Assembly (NCBI GenBank): GCA_039621445.1
Contig: CP154956.1
Span: forward strand, 53,739,143 to 53,803,142
Source of the DNA: Euglena gracilis
Taxonomy: Eukaryota > Euglenida > Euglenophyceae > Euglenales
Direction: 5' to 3'
DNA: 64,000 nt
In this document: one piece after another, positions 24,601-35,204 of the stretch
How positions within the stretch are numbered: the stretch's first letter is position 1
Layout: every line of letters begins with the position of its first letter
Position numbers and translations under genes: made by a program
The notes under the pieces: generated by a model
Told to the model about the DNA's origin: nothing
The model's database searches: none
Seen by the model: the letters and a program-made list of their open reading frames with translations, nothing else

Positions 24601-25404
24601 GATTTTTTTCCCACAAATTTCGCCAGCATGAGTTTGTCACTTAGATAGTTTCTCAAGTGAATGACCTGTTTTCCTTGCTTTTCGCGGTTTCAGAACGTTG
24701 AAGGTTCCTTGCCCAAGGAAGCATACCAAATGGTCACCTATTGCTATACATGGCCCTTTTTTGAAGTACGAATAAGTACGAATAAATACGAATAAGTACG
24801 AATAAGTACGAATAAGTACGAATGGGCAAGGGAGTCCCCAAGTACGAATCAGTGGGAAACCCTGCCATATGAGGTGGCCTGAAGAGGTCTCTGAGGAGAA
24901 AACCTCCATGTGGCGCCGCAGACAACGTGGACAGCATCCTGCTCAACACGGGGGAGGTGGCGCCAGGGACGGTGACGTACCAGCCCGGCCAGTACGCTGA
25001 CGAAGGCGACTACAATTTCGAGGCCGCCTCCGTCAACAACCGCTTCTCCCCGGGCCTCCAGGGCAACGCATATGACGCACAGGTGGAAACCATCGCCCGG
25101 ACCATCGTCAGCCCAAGGTGTGTGTCTGCATTTGTGCGCACAAGTGTGGACACACATCATGCATTTGGATTTGCACGTAGTCATGTGTGCTTGTGTAGGT
25201 GGGTGGGTGGGTGGGTGGGATGTTTGCCCACGTTGCCTTTTGGGCCAGCTCCTGTTGAAGTGTTTCTCCTCTTTAACGGTTCCTCATTCCCAGCACAACT
25301 CATTCCTGCTTGGGTGCCACACACCTCACCCCCCCCTTAGGTCCAACCCGTTGACGGATTTTGTGGACCCGGTGAAGCCTCGTATGCTTTTCCTCTCCCT
25401 TTGA
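18638..25404 (+). CDS. Single-pass membrane protein, 3' exons (helix plus cytosolic tail)
   Basis: Four exons join in perfect phase: 18638-18711, 23522-23660, 24885-25117 and 25341-25404 (TGA). The first encodes DKCCKAN then a hydrophobic run (IMKMIIITIIVVAIVAC). The second completes the helix (W-CCIIAGII) and gives a strongly basic stop-transfer sequence (KLKRMQKRKRQRG). The third and fourth encode a Tyr/Asp/Asn-containing tail (TYQPGQYADEGDYNFEA...) ending FVDPVKPRMLFLSL. Topology is probably type I, with the tail in the cytosol. The helix is split by a 4.8 kb intron made largely of repeats. A 1.2 kb transposon fills the next intron. An alternative donor at 23645 also keeps phase 0. Protein family not recognised. 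Upstream exons are uncertain. Confidence 0.6.
19900..20095 (+). repeat. Short tandem repeats around TGTGTATCACC
   Basis: Imperfect ~35-40 bp units with TGTGTATCACC / TGTGCATCACA followed by A-runs and TTTT. A second cluster of the same repeat lies at 22675-22860, on the other side of the element at 20261-22148. Both are within the long intron of the membrane protein gene. Confidence 0.6.
20261..22148 (+). mobile_element. R1-family repeat, copy a
   Basis: Starts ACCAGGTTTTGTGTAGTGCT followed by GAGCTC and ends GGGATAAGAGCTCAG. The ends are inverted around GCTGAGCTCTTA. The interior repeats phrases built on GGCCAAAA, TTTTTCGA and GGTCCGGGAGGCC. Other copies are at 26259-27876, 54044-55932 and 55933-60123, plus an antisense copy split around 31147-34493. 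It encodes nothing recognisable. Confidence 0.7.
22149..22674. other. Intron interior with GTGGGT-rich and poly-C tracts
   Basis: Simple sequence inside the long intron: (GGGT)n near 22353-22380 and near 22518, C-runs, no exon-like segment. Confidence 0.45.
22675..22860 (+). repeat. Second TGTGTATCACC tandem cluster
   Basis: Same ~37 bp unit as at 19900-20095 (TGTGTATCACC plus A-run), same orientation. Followed at 22870-22965 by words like CGCATTTTTG that resemble the interior of the MITE at 7941. Confidence 0.6.
23657..24864. mobile_element. hAT-like 1.2 kb element making up most of an intron
   Basis: Long perfect terminal inverted repeats: CAGGGTTTCCCACTGATTCG at the left end and its reverse complement at the right end (finishing GGGAAACCCTG). 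CCATATG flanks both sides (23650-23656 and 24865-24871). The repeats run into arrays of the 10 bp unit AAGTACGAAT at 23684-23800 and 24765-24850. A C/G-tract element is nested at 23984-24214. The splice donor AGG|GTTTCC (23661) lies inside the left terminal repeat and the acceptor CTGAAG| lies 20 bp beyond the right end, so the element is almost the whole intron. Confidence 0.85.
23984..24214. mobile_element. Nested C/G-tract element, internal word TGTTATTTGGG
   Basis: Begins TAAACCCCCCCCCCCAAATA and ends with the inverse (TATTTGGGGGGGGGGTTTA). GTGTTATTTGGGGG is repeated five times. Sits inside the hAT-like element at 23657-24864. Confidence 0.6.
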
Positions 25405-26258
25405 GAGATTGCCCATACCCCGTCGTTTGGTATCCCTCCTAACTGACCCTTGAGGGGGGACTGATTGGGTTTTGGGGGTTATTGGCTTTAGGGAACAATC
25501 AGAACATATTTGACAGCCTTAATCTACCCCTCCCCAGGGCAGAAATTTGGCCCTCTGTCCGGGACCATTTTGGGCTTTTTGGGTTCAAAAAATCGATGTT
25601 TCCAAGATATCTCGAAACAAATTTGGCAAAATCAAAGAAAATATCTGGCGACCTAAACAAAGCCCTTGGAACGCCTTATTTTACAGTATTTTTATTGCTT
25701 TGCCTCGCCGTTTGCAACTCCCCGGCTGCCTGAGTTATGGGCATTTTCAGACGATCCGACTCCAAACACTGTCCATTTGGCCCGTTTTTGATTTAGCCAT
25801 TTTTGGGCTAAGTGAACGGGGGGGGGGGCACCCCTAACCCATCGCAAAGAAACCAAAATGGTCAACGATACTCCCGTCCTGGTGCTTTAAATTAAGTGGA
25901 CCCCACAGCCATGGCTTTGCATGATGTGACCCCAAACCCCCCCAAGGTGGTTTTTGAGAGTAGCGGGGTGGGCACCGGGACACCTTCCACAGGGGGAGTG
26001 CATACAAGGTCATTCTCACACAGTCAAAGGTCAGGAAAGAATTTTTTTAAAATTGTTTTTGGTCAGTTTTGTGGAGGGTTCGAGATGGGTGGATAGGTGG
26101 GTGGGTGGGCCAACCCCCCCGGTGGGTAAGTGGGTTTGGACCCAGGGAATAGGTTGGTTCGCTCAGTACCCGGGCTGAGCGAATCTGTGGGCACTGTTAC
26201 AACAGAACAACCATCCTTGGGGGTTGGGGGTTGGGTCATGCCTAGGCTGAGCAGATAA

Positions 26259-27876
26259 CCAGGTTTTGAATAGTGCTGAGCTCTTAATGGGATTTGCATG
26301 TAATGGAAGGCCGAAAAGACTAGCATTGCAAATTTCGTGTAATTTGTAAATTATAAATTACGCGAAATTACAGTCTTACAATTTACAGTGAGCTTCAGTG
26401 ATTTTACGGTAATTTCTGAAATGTTAATGAAATTTTACCCCCCCCATACACCCCACACCTGTTTTATTGTTTTTTTTTTCGATTTTTTTGACCCGGTTTT
26501 GACCCGAACTCCACAGGTTTCAGGCCAAAAACGGGGTGCCGGGGGGTCGAAAAACGCTCGTTTTCGGCTCAAAAACAGTTTTTCCGGGTCCGAGAGGCCA
26601 ATAAACATTGTTTCGGGCGAAAAAAAATTTCTCGATTTTTTTTTTGCTTTTTGACCTGTTTTTTTTTTACCCAAAGTCAATGGGTTGGCAGCCAAAAACA
26701 GGGGGCTGGCGGGTCGAATAACGTTCATTTTTGGCTCAAAAACAGTTTTTCCGGGTCCGGGAGGCCAAAAAACATCGTTTTGGGCAAAAAAAATTTCGAA
26801 TTTTTTCGACCTTTTTTGACCCGTTTTTGACCCAAAGTCAATGGGTTGGCGGCCCAAAACGGGGCGCTGGCGGGTCGAAAAACGCTCATTTTTGGCTCAA
26901 AGCAGTTTTTCCGGGTCCGGGAGGCCAAAAAAACATCGTTTTGGGCGAAAAAAAATTTCGATTTTTTCCGACTTTTTTTGACCCAAAATGGCCAAAACAG
27001 CTAAGTCAAAACAGGCCAAAACTGTACAGAATGGCCAAAATCGACCGAAAAATGGCCGTTACTCGGGCTATGCGGGGAGTTGCGTGGAAATCAAATTACT
27101 GTTAGATAAGGCATTTAAAGGGCTTCAAATTGGGTCACCGGACATTTCTTTTGATTCCCCACCATTTTTGAGAAATTTTGGGAAATTTGATTTTTTTTTT
27201 GACCCAAATAATGGCCGAAAACGGCCAAGTCGCAAGCCTGCTGCGCTGTTTTGGGCCATAAATCGGCTATATTTCGGGCTAGGCAGGGAGTTGCAGGGAA
27301 ATCAAAATATTGTTAGATAGGGCGTTCCAAGGGCTTTAATTTAGGTCTCTGGACATTTCCTTTGATTTTGCTTCATTTCCGAGATATTTTGAAAACATCG
27401 ATTTTTTGACCTGAGTTATTCACGCGCGAAGAGGTCCAAACTGGGTGGGATTGGCCCCCCCCGCTTCCGACTCTGTATCGACTCTGTATCGATTTTTACC
27501 TTGAGAAACCGGACATTATTTCCGGAAATGTCGGTCTGACAAAATGTTCCCCTGGAGGCCTCTAACGCCCCCCATTCGCCGTTTTGGCCGCCGACACGCC
27601 TGGCCCGTGTTCCGGCGCGCTTTTGTGGCCCAAAAAAAACCCATTTTGGGGAGGTTTTTGGGCCATTTTTGGGTTAAAAAAAATCGATTTTTCCAAAATA
27701 TCTCGACAATGAAGCAAAATCAAAAAAAATGTCCGGAGAGCAAAAATGAAGTCCTTGGAATGTCCTGTCCAGCCATGGTTTACTTTTTTCCCAACTCTTG
27801 GTGTGGCCCGAGTTACGGCCATTTTTCAGGCCATTTTGGCCCGTTTCAGGGCCCATAAAGGGATAGAGCTCAGCGA
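26259..27876 (+). mobile_element. R1-family repeat, copy b
   Basis: Starts ACCAGGTTTTGAATAGTGCT then GAGCTCTTAATGGGA and ends GGGATAGAGCTCAGCGACC. The interior has three successive copies of a ~180 bp phrase (ACGCTCATTTTTGGCTCAAA, GGTCCGGGAGGCC). The stretch GAGCTCTTAATGGGA gives the intact (empty) site for the insertion at 55966. The flanks 25405-26258 and 27877-28446 hold no recognisable gene. Confidence 0.7.
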
Positions 27877-28604
27877 CCCCCCCCCCTACTCAACGACCAC
27901 CCTTATGTACCGACCCCCCCCCCCGTCAGGGGTTGCAGGCCAGGAGGCGCGTATGACCACTACCCCTGGTGGGGGGTTGTGGGAACCCGGTCCGTGGGCA
28001 AGGGGGGGGTACCCTATATTTCTACCCCAACCCCAACCCTTGCCGCAAATCACATGTGTCAGGTCATCACTGCAGGGGAAAGTGAAAAACACAGACAATG
28101 ATGGGTTGCTTGTTAAACAACAACAACAACCCCCGTTAAACCACTGCCCCCCCCAGGCGGGGCAGTAGCCCAAGTGTGACCCCATGGGTGGGTGGGTGGG
28201 TGGGTGGGTGGATTTTCGAGATTGAGCTGGTGGGTTAGGGCACCCTCCCCTGGGTCCGGCCATCCCGAAGGCCAGGCCAAGAAATATTTTCAAGGGCTTC
28301 GGCCATTGGGGGGTTTTTTGGCTGGGTCGAGCTGGGGGAGGTTCGTGGTGAGTGGTTTCTCACAATATAAAAGCCGGTGAGTATGTTTGGGTTTGGGAAA
28401 GTGCTCGCCTCTGGTATCTCAGTGAATCTTTCTGGCCTCCAAACAGGTTTGGCGATGTGATTGACCAATCCGGAACCAATCCAGAAATCAAAGCCATTTT
28501 GACCATGCCAGCCCCCATCCCATTCTTTCCACCTCAGCTCTTTGACTGGAGGGGTCCAGACCCCCCCCCCCCATCCGGCTTGTCAAACCCTGCCGCTGCC
28601 ACAG

Positions 28605-28675
28605 CCAACCCACAAAGCTTGCAAAGCATCGAGGCCACGGGGACCTCCAAGACGGACAAGACGGAGACAGAATGA
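28605..28675 (+). CDS. Terminal exon of an unidentified gene
   Basis: After a good acceptor (GCCGCTGCCACAG) the frame (A)NPQSLQSIEATGTSKTDKTETE runs to TGA at 28673-28675, with 16 of 19 third positions G or C. This matches the exon style of the window. The tail is Ser/Thr/Lys/Glu-rich. The reading frame is also open upstream to 28447, but that part has a lower GC third position and contains the intron-like polypyrimidine tract. Upstream exons were not found. An antisense frame (28899-28534) is open too and cannot be excluded. Confidence 0.4.
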
Positions 28676-31050
28676 CCGTCGCCGACCTCCCCACCAGGGC
28701 GCTGGCGCTGGCCTGGCTTTTTTATATTTATTTTGGCAACAGTTCCGGTTCTTTTTTCGCTTTTTTTTGTGATTTTTTTCCTGGGCAATTTTTCATTTTC
28801 TGCCGGAGATTTGCTACCGAATTCCACATGTTGGCCCCAAATTTTTTTTGATACCAAATCTTTTATAATGAATTTGTCAACAGCCTGAATCGTCGGCACG
28901 TGCTACGCAGAACGCGGGATGCCGTCGGGGGGGGGGGGGGGGGGGGAATTTCAGGCGGGGGGTTGAAGGAAGCGCACACGTCAGTGGCAGAATGCCAAGC
29001 CGTCTATTCTATTTGCCACACGTATGTCGCGGTAGGTCTGATTGGAGCGGGGGCGTCTGAATGCCACGCCCCGCAGCGTCCGGCACGTGTGATGAGACAG
29101 CAGCATCCATTTCCCATCAGCATCCTCCAGCAGCATCCATTTCCCGCTGGAGCAAAGCCAGCCACTGGCCGTCCCACACCTTTTGGCAGTCCCACACCTT
29201 TCCGGCGGCCAAAAAATGTCGGTGTGCACGGCGAGACCAGTGGCTGGCTGGCTCTGATGTCCTCCACCCTTGCCTGCCCCCCCCCTCGCCCAGCGTAGCC
29301 CCCTGGGTGTCCCGACCTTGCCCCCGACTGCCCGTGGTCATTGTACGCCCGGCCTGTGCACCCCACCCTCCGGCGTTGCTGGAGTGGGTGAGTGGACAGC
29401 AGCGCCACGTTGAATGAACAGGGCAGGGTGTGGTCGCGCCGGCAGGCGAAGCTTTTGATTTTTGCTGCGGGATTGTTCCATCTGCATATCACCAAAAATG
29501 ACTTTCCATATTCTTTGCGTGTTGCCCTTTGTTCCTGATCACTCCTGCCATACATCAAGCAACTCTAAACGAGATGTTTGGCTGTTGTTTGGCAATCCCC
29601 CCCTCGTCCGGTCACATGGAGCTGCGTGTGTCCTGACCGCTTACCGCCGCCCTCTCTGTGTCCCTCTGCCCCCCCCCCTTCCCCTCCCGTCTTCCCCATT
29701 CCCCTCCCAGCGCTCATCCTGTGCACCTCTCAACCAACAGAAGTGGCAAAGGAGATCTGATCGGCCGACCGGTGGTGGGGTGGGTGGCAGCACCGGAAAC
29801 GGGGTCATTCTCCCCAGAGGTTAAGCTGGGCTTTAATGGCAAAGAAGGCGAGGACCCACCTTGTTTTTTGGAGGGATTTTTTTTTAAAAGGTTTGTAACC
29901 AGGGTTTTAATCAAGAGGGTGTCCAGGCTTTGGGGGGTGTTCCCACTCCCCCCCCCGCTCTTGACCTGCAGGTATCTGAACCGACCACTAAGGGTACGCC
30001 CCAGAAACCCCCCAGAGCGGACACTTTTTGTCCCTCTCCGGCGCTGTAGGCCAAATCCTTGAGAGTCCCCAAAATGCATCTTTGGCGCTCTGAGCTGGCC
30101 AAAAACCAACTTCTTTGGCTGTGCCACTGCTTAGGGGAGAGGAGGTGGGCACAGGATGGTGGGTCGCCCTTCCACCCACTCTGACCCTCCTTGCCCTGAC
30201 CCCACTGGGTAATCCCATTGTACTTCACAGTCATCGTGTGCTTCATGTTTTTTTCGAACGTGTGGACCACAGGGAAGGGGATGGATCGCCCTGGCTTTCA
30301 TGGTTTCTGAGGTGAACCAGGGAGTTGGAAGGAAGCTGTGGGCTTGGGGGATCATCAGACCCGAGAATCATGGAAATGAGAAGACAAATAAATTTAAATA
30401 AAATGAGGAAATGAAGTGAGACGAAGATAGGCTAAACTCATTCTCATTTTTGTGTGGGTGTGTAACCCTCAACCTTTTTGAGTTGGTGCCCATGTAACTA
30501 GTTGGCCCGTGTGTTCGGACCAGCCAGTTTGGGTTGGAGAACCATGGACTCTCAATATGAACCGGACCGGCCTGAGATATTTTTATGGATTTTCCATTTG
30601 GTCCCAGCTTTTTAGAGAAACCCCCTATTAATTCCAATTTGCTGTGTTTGCCCCAGCCTGAGTTATTCATGGCTGTGAGCCCAAGTCCAACTGACACCGC
30701 AAAATGGTGAATTTGAGTCCAAAAAAAGTGTGTTTTTGAAATGCGTATCCAAAGATGAAGAGCCACAAACAGTCTCCAGTAACAAAAATGAAGGCTCGTA
30801 TTTAAGGGGTGTGACCCCCGTGTCCCCCCACCAGTGCCCCCATGTCCCGCGAGACTCCCTGATTCACAAGAGATTTGTTCCCAATATGTATCCACACAAG
30901 CCTGAGACAATGAAACTCACATACGATTTTCAAGAAGTTTTCAAACGTCAAAATTGGTTTGTTTCCCCTGACCCCCCTGTGTCCCCCCATGTCCACCCAC
31001 CCCATTATGCCCACTCACTAAAAAAAATTTTTATTTACCCTGTAACCCCA
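28676..31050. other. No gene supported
   Basis: Contains a G-run at 28926-28946, a small tandem duplication (CAGCATCCATTTCCC near 29100 and 29130) and AT-rich stretches. Open frames on both strands at 29000-29560 conflict and lack splice context or conserved motifs. About 31060-31146 is the start of an antisense R1 fragment. Confidence 0.5.
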
Positions 31051-31146
31051 CGGCGAGCCCGAGATATGCCTGAATTGAAGCCCTTAAAATGCCCTATGTA
31101 ACAGTATTTTGATTTCCCCGCAACTCCCCGTCTAGGCCGAGTTACG

Positions 31147-34100
31147 CTTAGACGGCCGGGAATGCACTTTTCATTTTTGGTCGTTTTTTTGCGCACCTGC
31201 GCATTCTTTTGTGACCAAGAGTGTCGCCATCATTTGACGGGGCGGCCGACCCGTCAAGTGAAACCCCTGGTACCAAAATGGGTACTTTCGACCCTCGGGT
31301 TTTTTTCTGGGCAAACCGACTTTTTTCGTTTTGAAAATGACGGTTTAGCACCTCCGCGGACCGAGGGAACACCCCGTCTGCCGAAGGAGGTGCGACACAA
31401 AACACTGTTTTACGAGGACGAACCCTCGTCAGGTGAAGGCGTTGTACGTGTCGGTGTCCCCCCTGTTTTGTGGTGCCGAGTGAATGCGCAGGTGCGCATT
31501 GACCCCCCTCCCCGTCCCAGCCTTTTCCTGAAGTTTTGGACGGTTATTGTGGTTCCCAGGGGTGGTTGTGGGAAGGGGGTACCGTGGTGTCTGCGGTTTG
31601 AGTGGAGAGGAGGTTCTGTGCCCTGTGTTGGGAGCATGGCACGAGGGGGCGCTGGCGAATGTTTGGTGTGTGCGTGTAGTCTGCATTCAGAGAGTGGTGG
31701 GGTGTGTGTGTGTGTTAAAATCAAGACCAGATGTCTGTAGGGGAGGGCTCGTTACCCTCCTCAGGCTGCCTGCTGTTTGCTATCCCACACAGTGCACTGC
31801 ACCCCTCCTTGACACTTGCAGGCACAGCATCCCTCCAGTGGCACACGCAGTCTGCTCTGCATGTGTCTTCTCATAGGCACCACGGCACATCACCATGTGC
31901 GACCACCTGTGTTTAGGTCTGACGTTTGTGATGGGGTGCTGGGTATGGAAGGGGGGGGCTGGTTTGCACTCCTCTCCTGTGTGTCACTGGTTTAAAAGCT
32001 ACGGAGCGGAGCCCCACTTCAACCTTTTCTGCCACAGACAACACCCACCAGAACAGCCCTCACAAACGATGCAAAATGGCTCCTCTCCGAGGTTGCATGA
32101 GGCACAAGATGCGCACGTGCGCACTCTTGAGGCCATTCCTTCGCTGGCTGGCTATGATTCTATCTGCAGGAGAGCAGGAGGGGAGCAGCGCTGGGCATCC
32201 ACAAGAGTGCGCACCTGCGCATTCCGTGAGGGGAAGTGCGCAGGTGCGCATTCTCTGTGTTGTGGGGAGCTGTGTCTCGCACTCCTGAACCCAGTGCCAG
32301 CACAGCATTGGGACAGGGCTACCGCCATGATGCATTGCTGGCCTTTTTGTCAGCGATTTCAGAGGCATCTCATCGCACAGGAGGATGCCGCCAGAGTAGG
32401 GTGTACGTCTCCCGGGCTGTGCCTCCACCTTGTGTGCTGAGTTGTTTGGCATGGCCTTGTACAGCAACCTCCCACCAGGGTGCTTTAAGGGAGACACACG
32501 AAGGGAATGCGCATGTGCGCTTTCACCCCGATGTGCCATGTTTGACTGCAGCCATTGCGGATGGGGTGTATGGAGAAAGTGTGCTCACATGTGTTTTCCT
32601 TGGTCTTCACAGCGGCCAGGGGTTGTGTAGTTTGCAGTGCTGGAGCGTTGTCTGAGTACATGAATACATAAATAAGGGTTGAGGGGTGACGTTTGTTGCC
32701 AGCAAGGCCACAGGTGATGGGCCTCCTCTGCTGTGTTTCGCACCTGGGCTGCCTCGTCCTCGTACACCATTCGATCCTCACAGGGAGGTCTACACTTCAG
32801 CCGTGTGGTTTCAAATCCTGGCCAGGTGGGGGGAGTTGGCGTGGGTGGTGGCATATCCACCTGGGAGTGCAAATATTCGACGGTGTGGCTGTGATTTAAA
32901 GAAAGGCACAGGGCGATTTTTTGCGCATGTGCAGCATTTATTTGGCTTTTCACTCATGCCATGAAGGACTGCTGACCGCATTTGGGAATTAGGGTGCCCG
33001 TCACCGAGGAATTTCCTCGGGCACTGAAGTCTCTTTCTCATCCGTTTTCCTTTGGTACGACAAAGTGGAATACACAGAAAAATCAGAACGGAAAAATTCC
33101 TGGGTTTATCGGCAAGTTTTTGTTGTGATGTGCTTGTGCCTGTCTCACGATCTCAAGGGCCTGGAGAAAATTTGGGCAAGGACTAACCAGTGGTGTTCGC
33201 TTCTTTGAGTCCATTTGGATTGTGAATTAATTCTGTGTTTACAGACCGTTTTTGGGAATGATGCCGAAGGTGGTGACAGGCGTGTTGCGCTCTCGAGGTG
33301 CCAACCCCGTGAGCATTGTGTGTGGAACCAGACACAACCCCCTGCGTTGACCCTAATTGTGGGGCACAGTGCTCCTGGCACCGTGCACTGCAGCCCAACA
33401 TAAGGTTGTTCAGGGAGCCAATTGGTTGTGTGCTGCCATGCACACTCTGGGGCGTGGGGTTGGATAACGCTGGCAGCAGCCTCCCTATCACCTCCCCCAG
33501 GTGGGGGACAGTTGCATGTGCGTTGTGACTTGCTCCACACGTTCATTAGAGCAGTGTGACTCGGCTGGGCACTGGACTGCAGCGGGTGAAGTGGAATGCG
33601 CAGGTGTGCATTCTGATTTGTTCGGTGACTTGCGCTGCAGGGGGCAGTTCCCCTGTCACTGAAGGACATGAATTCGTGCCTTGACACCTGCCATCGCCGA
33701 GCCCAGGGTTTTCCATGCTGCTGCAGGTGTGGTGTTTCAGGGTGTGGTCTGGTACCGCGACATGGTTACCCAGGGTGATTCTGTTGGTTCATCTCCCCCT
33801 CACACACCCATGTCCAGCCTGCCCGAAACCACTTCACAGCGGTGCACAGCTCGCATTCAAGGTAGGCAAACAGCAGGCCATACCCAGTGTGTCCTTCAAC
33901 GTCAATGCGCGTGTGCGCATTCCCCCTTCCCGCAGCCTGTGTCCATTCCAAAAAATGCGCACCTGTGCATTCTTTTGGGTTTCCAAAAAAATGCGCAGGT
34001 GCGCATTCTTCGGCCCTGATACTCAGTGACACCCCCATTGTTGACCTTGGGAGGGCTGTGTCTCTGTGGCTGCAAGGTGTTCCCTCCCATGCTCATCCCA

Positions 34101-34493
34101 GGTTCACCAGGCCCTGCCCCCAGAAGCCATCAGCACACATCGGTGAACACAAGGTGTCACACCCAGGTCCAGGCTTCCCTGTGTCGCCGGTTCTGCATGC
34201 TGTGTGGAGTGTGCCGAGTGTGTGTGCAGCCACGCACTGTACCACACTCGTCGTGAAACAGCTGTAAACAGCATGATACGTAGTTGAACCAGTAAACAGG
34301 GGGTGGTCCCTGTGGTCGTGTTGAATCCAAGCAGCTCATTTTTATGGTGTTTACCCCCAGTCTGGAAGAGGCATCAAGCCATCCGGAATGCGCACCTGCG
34401 CACTCCGCGTACAAAATGCGCGGATGCGCATTTTCACTAAAACTGCCTAAATTTTGTGACTCAACAAGAAAATTGCATTCCCGGCCGTCTAAG
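31147..34493. mobile_element. 3.3 kb inverted-repeat transposon with TGCGCA palindrome array
   Basis: Begins CTTAGACGGCCGGGAATGCA and ends with its reverse complement (TGCATTCCCGGCCGTCTAAG). TTACG is duplicated at 31142-31146 and 34494-34498. The host sequence is an antisense R1 copy. Other R1 copies show the intact site GAGTTACGGCCATTTT, which confirms the 5 bp duplication. The interior carries many AATGCGCAGGTGCGCATT-type palindromes (31187, 31483, 32108, 32206, 32235, 32508, 33597, 33903, 33953, 33990, 34388, 34415). No transposase was recognised, so it is probably nonautonomous. Confidence 0.85.
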
Positions 34494-35040
34494 TTACGGC
34501 CATTTTTCGGCCAATTTTGGCCATTTTGTACAGTTTTGGTCTGTTTTGATTTTGCCGTTTTCGGCCATTTTGGGTCAAAAAAAGGCGAAAAAATGGGGAA
34601 AAATTGCCCGAAACGATGTTTTTTGGCCTCCGGGACCTGGAAAAACTGTTTTTGAGTTGAAAATGGGCGTTTTTCGACCCGCCAGCGCCCCGTTTTGGGC
34701 CGCCAACCCATTCATTGTCTTTGGGTCAAAAACGGGTCAAAAAGGTCGAAAAAAAATCGAAAAAAATTTTGCCCGAAACGATGTTTTTTTGGCCTCCCGG
34801 ACCCGGAAAAACTGTTTTTGAGCCGAAAACGAGCGTTTTTCGACCCGCTGGCACCCTGTTTTGGGCCCGAAATGCAGTTTGGGTCAAAAAGTATATATAA
34901 AAAAATCGAAAATTTTTTTGGCCCGAAACAAATGGTTCGAAACCCATGAATTCTGAAATGCAATGCGAAATTTGCAGCTAGTATTCTCCGCCGCTATGTG
35001 CAGGTCCCATTAAAAGCTCAGCACAATTCAAAACCTGGTA
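34494..35040 (-). mobile_element. R1-family fragment, antisense (copy c, right portion)
   Basis: Reverse-complement R1 sequence (GGCCTCCCGGACCCGGAAAA, CGAAAATGAGCG-like phrases) ending GCTCAGCACAATTCAAAACC. Its other part is at about 31060-31146, separated by the transposon at 31147-34493. Confidence 0.7.
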
Positions 35041-35130
35041 TGGGGGGATATGGGGGGGGTACGGGGTTTGGGGTATGGGGGGGGTATGGTTTTGATTTGG
35101 TTTGGTATATGGCTCTCATACAAGGCGCAG

Positions 35131-35204
35131 TGCCGCGGGTCAGCGTGGGCATAGCCATGCACCACGCCTCCCGCGGGCACACCAAGAGCCAGCGCCACTC
35201 GTAG
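35131..35204 (+). CDS. Terminal exon of an unidentified gene, basic tail
   Basis: Acceptor CAAGGCGCAG at 35130, then a phase-1 frame PRVSVGIAMHHASRGHTKSQ followed by RHS and TAG. Nearly all third positions are G or C, sharply different from the surrounding DNA. His/Arg/Lys-rich C-terminus. The upstream exons are not identifiable: a transposon and an R1 fragment occupy the preceding 4 kb. Confidence 0.45.

Noticed and set aside
29004-29558. 184-codon ORF on the - strand
   Set aside because: Internal near-repeats of Cys-rich phrases come from a short tandem duplication near 29100-29150. There is no splice or motif support.
31162-31740. 192-codon ORF
   Set aside because: Lies in the transposon, passes through the terminal repeat and TGCGCA palindromes, and has no conserved motif or splice context.
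31890-34260. Recurring peptide phrases MRTCAF and CAGAHS in several ORFs
   Set aside because: They are the six-frame translations of the palindrome AATGCGCAGGTGCGCATT, not a protein motif.
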